A stretch of DNA of 64,000 nucleotides, taken from the NCBI GenBank assembly GCA_025350305.1, contig JANXYC010000046.1, positions 1 to 64,000 on the forward strand, in the 5' to 3' direction. The notes under the pieces were generated by a model. It worked only from the letters and a program-made list of their open reading frames with translations. It made no database searches and was not told the origin of the DNA. Of the stretch, positions 57,680-64,000 are shown piece after piece (position 1 is the stretch's first letter; each line of letters opens with the position of its first letter). Position numbers and translations under genes: made by a program. The stretch is from Cyclobacteriaceae bacterium. Lineage in GTDB: Bacteria > Bacteroidota > Bacteroidia > Cytophagales > Cyclobacteriaceae.

Positions 57680-59179
57680 ATGACGTGGTCGAACAAAAGT
57701 ATGCTGGAAGTTGTGAAAAGCCAGCGTTTGTGGATATTAAAACTCCTCCTGGCGGCGCAGCTCCTGCTCCTAAGCTATTTGTTTTTTTCTGCAATCGGTG
57801 AAGACCGGTATTTTGTAGCGCATGAAGATGAGGTCATTAATTTTTGTTCAGCCAAACTTTTTTCTGACACCGGTTCAGTCCAGGCCGAGGGCTGTATTAC
57901 AGAGGATGTGTCACGTATCGGAAGGATGAACTGGTACGGGCCGGGTTACCATCTTTTGTATGGTTCGATGCGAAGTCTTTTTGGTGATTCACCGACATTG
58001 TTTATTCAACTACATTTTGCTTTTGCACTGGTGACTGTACTGATGGTTTTTTTTCTACCTGTGCCAGTTGAAATCAAACTTCTGATTGCCAATACACTTG
58101 TTTTTACACAACAGTTTACCTCCTATATTTTCACATACTTTCCGGAGGCCCTCCATCTGTTTCTTGCCCTGGTTCTTATATTTCTGTTGATTTTAATTCA
58201 CCGATCAAAGCACGTCGGCGAAAAGAACCGGTATGTGATACTCTTTATAATATTGGTCCTGATCCTGACCATCGTGCGGGTCACTACGATTTTCTGGCTC
58301 GCAGCCCTTGTCGGTTTGAGCGAGTCAAGATCGAGAGCCCTCAAAATGACATTCGTTTTTATGACAGGTCTTGTTATGACCCTTTTGTATATGAAATTTT
58401 TTACCGCCCCGCCGTATGCGGGTGAAATGCAAAAGATTGATCGACTCTATGAATTCAATGTGGTGGGCTTTGTACTGAAAACACTGAGTGCCATGGTACG
58501 AAATACATACACGCTTATCACGAGCGGGTCCGTCAGCGTATATTTTTTATTGACGTTGATATTATTGACAGCCGGAAGATGGTGGAAATCAAAAGAGCAA
58601 TTCCTTCTGGCCTCTCTGTTGGTAAGCCTTGTTTTAATGGCAGCGCTGATGGCTTTCTATTCTTCGCATCCATGGTATTTCCTCAAGCAATCAGCCGTGC
58701 TCATCCCTTTGCTAATCGTGGCTCTAATGCTTTCTGCGGGACCCTCGAAGTTAAAATATGGAATCCTGGTGATGTCCCTGGTTACTTTCTTGTTCACTTT
58801 TCAAAGCATCCGGGATATTATTCGCGAACGGAGGGATGCGTTTACGCGTGTTCAGGATAGCCAGCCTTTTGTTGTTGCTCTTCAGCAGTTGCCTCAATTT
58901 ATCACCGAACAGCGGAGTGTAATAATTCTATGGTGTTACAATGAATATGACTTTGGAGGGGCCACCGAGGCGTTATTACCATTTTCAACGAAGGACCATC
59001 AGCCTATTTTGTACACTACCAACATTGTAAGCACAGATGAAACATCAGAAGTAAAATTTCAACTCCATAATAAACTCAAAGTCGACTATCTTTTGAGCCG
59101 TATGCCGGTTGAGTCTCCATCACTCCGGCAAGTACACGCCACGGGGTACTATCATTTTTATAAAATCATCGGTCAATAA
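57680..59179 (+). CDS. Polytopic membrane protein (GT39/GT83-like glycosyltransferase)
   Basis: About 10 hydrophobic segments; N-terminal ...HEDEVINFCSAKLFSDTGSVQ acidic loop; next to a sugar epimerase and GT2. Confidence 0.55.
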   Translation: MTWSNKSMLEVVKSQRLWILKLLLAAQLLLLSYLFFSAIGEDRYFVAHEDEVINFCSAKLFSDTGSVQAEGCITEDVSRIGRMNWYGPGYHLLYGSMRSLFGDSPTLFIQLHFAFALVTVLMVFFLPVPVEIKLLIANTLVFTQQFTSYIFTYFPEALHLFLALVLIFLLILIHRSKHVGEKNRYVILFIILVLILTIVRVTTIFWLAALVGLSESRSRALKMTFVFMTGLVMTLLYMKFFTAPPYAGEMQKIDRLYEFNVVGFVLKTLSAMVRNTYTLITSGSVSVYFLLTLILLTAGRWWKSKEQFLLASLLVSLVLMAALMAFYSSHPWYFLKQSAVLIPLLIVALMLSAGPSKLKYGILVMSLVTFLFTFQSIRDIIRERRDAFTRVQDSQPFVVALQQLPQFITEQRSVIILWCYNEYDFGGATEALLPFSTKDHQPILYTTNIVSTDETSEVKFQLHNKLKVDYLLSRMPVESPSLRQVHATGYYHFYKIIGQ

Positions 59180-59243
59180 AGAAAAACCATTTTCTTACCC
59201 GGTTCATTCGTTCTAACTTGCAGCCCAATTTTTTACGAATCCC

Positions 59244-59699
59244 ATGGCTCTGTTGGAAAAGCACCTGTATATCAAACGATCTTCATTAGCAGGGGCAGGC
59301 AAAGGGTTGTTCACCAAAGTATTCATTCCAAAAGGAACTCGGATTGTAGAGTACAAGGGAGAGGTGCTTACCTGGAAAGAGGTTGAGAAAATGCCCGACC
59401 ACCGCAACGGCTATGTGTTTTATTTCACCGGCAAATATGTAATCGATGCCTGGAAGCACAAAGGCTTTGCCCACTTCGCAAACGACGCCAGGGGAATCAT
59501 TCGGGCAGACGGCATAAAAAACAATTCGGAATACGTGACTGAAGGAAAGCGCTGTTACATTGAAGCCGCACAAAATATCCCTGCCCGCTCAGAAATTTTT
59601 GTCGGTTATGGAAGTGAGTATTGGCAGGTCATCCGCTACAACATCCGGTTTGAACAGCGTAAAAAGGAAAAAGCAGGCAAAAAAGGATCCGTTGTGTAA
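59244..59699 (+). CDS. SET-domain protein lysine methyltransferase
   Basis: IKRSSLAGAGKGLFTKVFIPKGTRIVEYKGE; HFANDARG; NNSEYV; IPARSEIFVGYGSEYW. Confidence 0.88.
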   Translation: MALLEKHLYIKRSSLAGAGKGLFTKVFIPKGTRIVEYKGEVLTWKEVEKMPDHRNGYVFYFTGKYVIDAWKHKGFAHFANDARGIIRADGIKNNSEYVTEGKRCYIEAAQNIPARSEIFVGYGSEYWQVIRYNIRFEQRKKEKAGKKGSVV

Positions 59700-59762
59700 C
59701 GGTCACATCACAACGTTGCAAGGGAAAAAAAGGAGAAACTTCGCTTAAGCGAACTGCCAGAC

Positions 59763-60236
59763 TTATTTCTTGGAGGCGATTGATTTTGCTTTCTCGAGGG
59801 TCTCGTTGGTCAGATCGCGTACTTTCTTAATGCCCTCCATTTCTGTCTCTAGATATTCGCGGGCTTTCTCCTGATCCGTCGAGTCGGGCAGCGGATTGAA
59901 ATGATGCATCCAGTCCATCATCGCGTTGCTGGCGGAATCAAGATGAAAGATCATGTCTTCAAGTTCTTTTTTCCGATCCGCCACCATTCCGGGCGTTTTG
60001 GCGATCTTCTCCTGTAACTCTTTCTTTAGGTTATAGAGGTCCTCCATTCTTGGCATCACCTCATCATGTATGTCTTGCACCTGATCGTACAAAGCCCGGT
60101 TGGCATTCTGGGTGAGACTGTCAATAAGGTCATCGTGCAGGTGTCCGGACTTGTCACCGGTTTTGCCACACGCGGCCAGCATCAGAAAAAAGGAGGCAAA
60201 AAGGAAAGGTTTCATGGCGCTAATAATTTTGGACAA
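59763..60236 (-). CDS. Hypothetical lipoprotein, coiled-coil
   Basis: Lipobox FFLMLAACGK; helical remainder. Confidence 0.65.
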   Translation of the reverse strand: MSKIISAMKPFLFASFFLMLAACGKTGDKSGHLHDDLIDSLTQNANRALYDQVQDIHDEVMPRMEDLYNLKKELQEKIAKTPGMVADRKKELEDMIFHLDSASNAMMDWMHHFNPLPDSTDQEKAREYLETEMEGIKKVRDLTNETLEKAKSIASKK

Positions 60237-60385
60237 AGTTACTTTTTTTCAGGCTTAATCTTCAGCTTCCCGATTCCACTTCGAATGACAATGATTCGCG
60301 TTTTTTCCGACGAGGGTTACGGAAGCGGTCGTTTTCAAAATTTAATTGACAGGACAGTTGATGTTGTATATTCGTACTATCCTAA

Positions 60386-61738
60386 ATGAAAGGATTGATG
60401 AAAACACTTTGGTTAGCAATCGGGTTGATTATTGTTTCCAATGCTAATAGCCAGACCTTGCGTGATTTGCTGAAGCAGGCGGAATCTAACTTTCCGGTAC
60501 TAAAGGCCAAAGCCTTTGAAGTACAGGCCGGGCAAAGCAATGTGATATCTGCAAAAAATGAGTCGCTCCCTACCCTTGATGCATCTTATCAGGTTAACTA
60601 TGCCACGTACAACAACATCACGGGCATGGCATTGACTCAATTCTTTATGCCGATCAGTGGGCCGCCATCAGCAGATAATACCTACGGAGGAGCATTTGGG
60701 AGCGCTGCAAGCTTATTACTGAATTGGGAACCTTTTACATTCGGTCAGCGCAGAGCCCATATCGATATAGCCAAAGCCAATCTGAAATACAACGAGGCGG
60801 ATGCGCTGCAGGAGATTTTTAAGCACCAGGTTAATGTAATCCGTACTTACCTTGATGTACTAATGGCTCATGAACTGCTGAAGGTCTATGTCAAGAACTT
60901 TGAACGTTCAAAAGAGAATGTCAGAGTAGTTCACACCCTGACAATAAGTGGCTTGCGACCGGGAGTTGATACCGCACTATTCAGCGCTGAATTATCACGT
61001 GCAAAGATCGAACTGCTGAACTACAGGAAGTATCTTGAAACTCAGAGAGCCGGGTTGACAGAACTGCTAGCCAGCGAAACACTGGCCTATACTTCTGACA
61101 GCAGTTATTTCCACACTCTTCCATTATTTCCCGCAGACACTACATCTTCAATTCATCCGTTGATAAATCTTTCGAAAAGCAAACTTGAGATCAACTTGTA
61201 TCAACGAACATCTGTACAGCGATCCATGTATCCCAAGCTGGCAGCATGGGGTACAGGCTATGCACGAGGTTCAGGAATCCATTACGATGGTTCTGTCAAT
61301 TCAAAAGATGGATTGTCGTTCAATCGATACAACTATGGGGTTGGGCTTCAACTTAGTGTTCCCCTCTTGCGCTTTGTGGATGTACGCAATCAGCTTCACC
61401 AACAAAATGCAATTATCAACGCTCAAAATGAGAGATTAAATCAAGTAAAACTCGAGTTGAATAAGCAGCGAACAGTTGCTGATCTCACACTAGGGAATTC
61501 ACTTGAAATCGCTAAAGAAAGCCCAGTATTTTATCATTCAGCAGAATTTGCATTCCGCTCTTTATTAACGCGGTATAATTCAGGCCTTACCAATTACGCT
61601 GACCTGATCCAGGCTCAATATGGTCTTGTAAAAGCAGAAACTGATTTAAAGAAATCGTACCTCGAATGCTGGAAGGCCTTGTTGTACGAGGCAGCGGTTC
61701 AAGGTGATCTCAATGTATTTTTAAACCAGGTTAAGTAA
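60386..61738 (+). CDS. TolC family outer membrane efflux protein
   Basis: Signal peptide; SQTLRDLLKQAESNFPVLKAKAFEVQAGQSNVISAKNESLPTLDASYQ; C-terminal RYNSGLTNYADLIQAQYGLVKAETDLKKSYLECWKALL. Confidence 0.92.
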   Translation: MKGLMKTLWLAIGLIIVSNANSQTLRDLLKQAESNFPVLKAKAFEVQAGQSNVISAKNESLPTLDASYQVNYATYNNITGMALTQFFMPISGPPSADNTYGGAFGSAASLLLNWEPFTFGQRRAHIDIAKANLKYNEADALQEIFKHQVNVIRTYLDVLMAHELLKVYVKNFERSKENVRVVHTLTISGLRPGVDTALFSAELSRAKIELLNYRKYLETQRAGLTELLASETLAYTSDSSYFHTLPLFPADTTSSIHPLINLSKSKLEINLYQRTSVQRSMYPKLAAWGTGYARGSGIHYDGSVNSKDGLSFNRYNYGVGLQLSVPLLRFVDVRNQLHQQNAIINAQNERLNQVKLELNKQRTVADLTLGNSLEIAKESPVFYHSAEFAFRSLLTRYNSGLTNYADLIQAQYGLVKAETDLKKSYLECWKALLYEAAVQGDLNVFLNQVK

Positions 61739-61744
61739 GAAAGG

Positions 61745-64000
61745 ATGAACCTTATTCAAAGCGCCTTACGTAAACCCACCACTGTTGTGGTCGTCATCAT
61801 TGCGATCCTCTTCTTTTCCACATTGGCAATTCGTAATTCGAAGATTGACATTTTTCCACAATTGGGGTTGCCCACGATTTTCGTAGCTCAAACATATGGT
61901 GGACTTTCTCCGCAACAAATGGAAGGGTTCATTACTTCGTACTATGAATACCATTTCTTGTACATCACCGGGATCAAGTATGTTGAAAGTAAATCCATAC
62001 AAGGTGTTTCACTCATTAAATTACAATTCCATGAAGGCACCGACATGGCGAATGCGATGGCTGAAACAGTTTCGTATGCAAACCGGGCCCGTTCCTTTAT
62101 GCCACCGGGCACGTTGCCTCCATTTATCATGCGCTATGACGCGGGCTCCGTCCCTGTAGGTCAATTGGTGTTTAGCAGTGAAACCAAATCATTAGATGAA
62201 ATACAGGATCTGGCGCTGTTTAAGGTACGTCCAATGTTTGCCTCTTTACCGGGTGTCTCAGCGCCGCCTCCTTTTGGAGGAAATCAAAGAACAATTCTAA
62301 TAAAAGCTGATCCCGAACGGATGAGAAGCTATGGCCTTACACCAGATGAATTGGTCACAGCCATTGCGAAGAACAATACAATCTCACCGGCAGGGAATAT
62401 CCGCGTTGGAGACTTTACATTGATCACACCCTCCAATAGCGTAGTCGATAATTTTAAAGAACTTGAAACGATACCATTAAAATTGGGAACAGGTGCTTCA
62501 ATTTATGTTCGCGATGTGGCTGGTATAGAGAATGGAGCGGACGTGACTACGGGCTATGCGTTGATAAACGGAAAACGCTCTGTTTATATTCCGGTAACGA
62601 AGCGGACAGATGCTTCTACGTGGGATGTGGTGAAGGAGATCAAAAAAGCCTTGCCGGATATGCAAGCCGCTGTTCCTGATGACATAAAGGTGTCGTATGA
62701 ATTTGATCAGTCAGGCTACGTGAGTAATTCTTTGCTCAGTCTCTTATTTGAGGGAGGGTTGGGAGCAATACTTACGGGTCTGATGGTGCTGTTTTTTTTG
62801 GGTGACAGACGGAGTGCATTGATTGTTGTACTTACAATACCGTTGGCCCTGCTTTCCGCTGTGGTATTCCTCTATTTGGCTAATCAAACCATTAACATAA
62901 TGACATTGGGAGGATTGGCCCTTGCTGTGGGTATTTTAGTGGACGAAGCCACAGTTACAATTGAAAACATTCACCATCACCAGGAGAACGGTAAGCCCAA
63001 AGCAAAAGCAATTATTGATGCCTGCAATGAAATTGCTTTACCAAAACTTCTGATCCTTCTAAGTGTTCTTGCCGTTTTTGTGCCCTCCCTTTTTATGACC
63101 GGGGTACCAAGAGCTATGTTCCTTCCGCTGTCACTTGCTGTTGGTTTTGCAATGATATCGTCATTTCTTCTATCACAAACTTTTGTTCCTGTGATTTCTA
63201 ACTGGATATTGAAAAAAGAATTTAGAAGCAATAATTCAAGATTTGAGCGTTTCAAAGGACGGTTTGCCCGTTTATCAGTCAAGCTCTCAGGTAAGGCAAA
63301 GTTTTTTATTCCGGTCTATTTGATCGCGTCTTTAGCAATCGCTCTTCTGTCGTACCAATTCATGGGAACAGAAATATTTCCGAAAGTAGATGCCGGCCAG
63401 TTTCAAATGCGGCTGCGAATGCAAACCGGCACTCGCATTGAAAGGACCGAAGATGCTACGAAAGATATTTTAAAGATCGTGGATAGCTTGGCAGGGAAAG
63501 GGAATGTAGCTATTACATCCTCATTTGCAGGCTTACAACCTCCAACCTATGCTATCAATTCTATCTTTTTGTGGACAAGCGGCCCACATGAAGCGGTTAT
63601 AAAAGCAAATCTGAAAAAAAATTCGGGTGTCCGGTTAGATCATTTTAAGGAGCAGTTGCGCAGCACAATCAAAAGAAAACACCCGTCTGTTATTGTTTCC
63701 TTCGAACCTGCTGATCTTGTTGACCAGGTAATGAGTTTGGGTACGAATACACCAATAGAGGTTGCTGTACAGGGTAGAGATCTGGCACAAGGCCGGGCGT
63801 ACGCAGAGAAAGTGAAAAAACAATTGGAAAGGATTCCCTACATGCGGGATGTTCAGTTTGGCCTTCCGTTAGACTATCCAAGTTTGCAAATCGATTATGA
63901 CCGGCTCCGCACCGGCCAAATGGGACTGACTGTCGACCAGGCAGCTAAATCCGTGCTGGCGGGGACTTCTTCAAGCCGGCTAACTCAGCCGGTGTACTGG
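61745..64000 (+). CDS. RND (AcrB/MexB-like) efflux permease, truncated by window end
   Basis: Open frame from ATG 61745: MNLIQSALRKPTTVVVVIIAILFFSTLAIRNSKIDIFPQLGLPTIFVAQTYGGLSPQQME...; absent from the ORF track because no stop occurs before 64000. Confidence 0.92.
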   Translation, partial: MNLIQSALRKPTTVVVVIIAILFFSTLAIRNSKIDIFPQLGLPTIFVAQTYGGLSPQQMEGFITSYYEYHFLYITGIKYVESKSIQGVSLIKLQFHEGTDMANAMAETVSYANRARSFMPPGTLPPFIMRYDAGSVPVGQLVFSSETKSLDEIQDLALFKVRPMFASLPGVSAPPPFGGNQRTILIKADPERMRSYGLTPDELVTAIAKNNTISPAGNIRVGDFTLITPSNSVVDNFKELETIPLKLGTGASIYVRDVAGIENGADVTTGYALINGKRSVYIPVTKRTDASTWDVVKEIKKALPDMQAAVPDDIKVSYEFDQSGYVSNSLLSLLFEGGLGAILTGLMVLFFLGDRRSALIVVLTIPLALLSAVVFLYLANQTINIMTLGGLALAVGILVDEATVTIENIHHHQENGKPKAKAIIDACNEIALPKLLILLSVLAVFVPSLFMTGVPRAMFLPLSLAVGFAMISSFLLSQTFVPVISNWILKKEFRSNNSRFERFKGRFARLSVKLSGKAKFFIPVYLIASLAIALLSYQFMGTEIFPKVDAGQFQMRLRMQTGTRIERTEDATKDILKIVDSLAGKGNVAITSSFAGLQPPTYAINSIFLWTSGPHEAVIKANLKKNSGVRLDHFKEQLRSTIKRKHPSVIVSFEPADLVDQVMSLGTNTPIEVAVQGRDLAQGRAYAEKVKKQLERIPYMRDVQFGLPLDYPSLQIDYDRLRTGQMGLTVDQAAKSVLAGTSSSRLTQPVYW

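Overview
The window is from a Bacteroidota chromosome, probably a Cytophagales-like lineage (inferred from gene content and Bacteroidetes-style repeats; not verified). Core blocks: grpE / obg / adk / hpt; sugar-oxidation genes (GMC oxidoreductase plus gluconate dehydrogenase subunit 3 family); a DNA-alkylation-repair neighbourhood (AraC-MGMT, 2OG-Fe(II) oxygenase, AlkA); an ECF sigma / HEAT-repeat anti-sigma-like / three DUF4097-like proteins block; a molybdo-enzyme block (IorA/IorB-like, cytochrome c, MocA-like); an alpha-glucan phosphorylase; a full branched-chain amino acid set (ilvE-D-B-N-C-A ... leuC-D-B-A); a glycosyltransferase/epimerase pair; a SET-domain protein; and TolC plus an RND pump cut by the window end. 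From about 16.5 to 30.8 kb lies an accessory island: GHKL ATPase plus small partner, AbiEi/AbiEii, tRNA-Pro, GIY-YIG nuclease, orphan HTH antitoxin-like protein, two PIN toxin modules, a SWIM protein, and a protein-kinase/TPR operon whose kinase is frameshifted twice. Main second-look items: (1) a palindromic repeat family with a conserved ATAG/CGAA internal loop and apparently compensatory stems, abutting both tRNA genes, flanking a GIY-YIG gene, and read in frame inside one CDS; (2) an Ile/Val/Leu-rich leader peptide with terminator upstream of ilvE, plus a 16-nt motif shared by the leaders of ilvE and leuC; (3) an in-frame chimera of a GHKL ATPase and the C-terminal half of a heme-binding/cytochrome c protein; (4) a kinase-TPR operon. 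Everything was read by eye; no database search was run.
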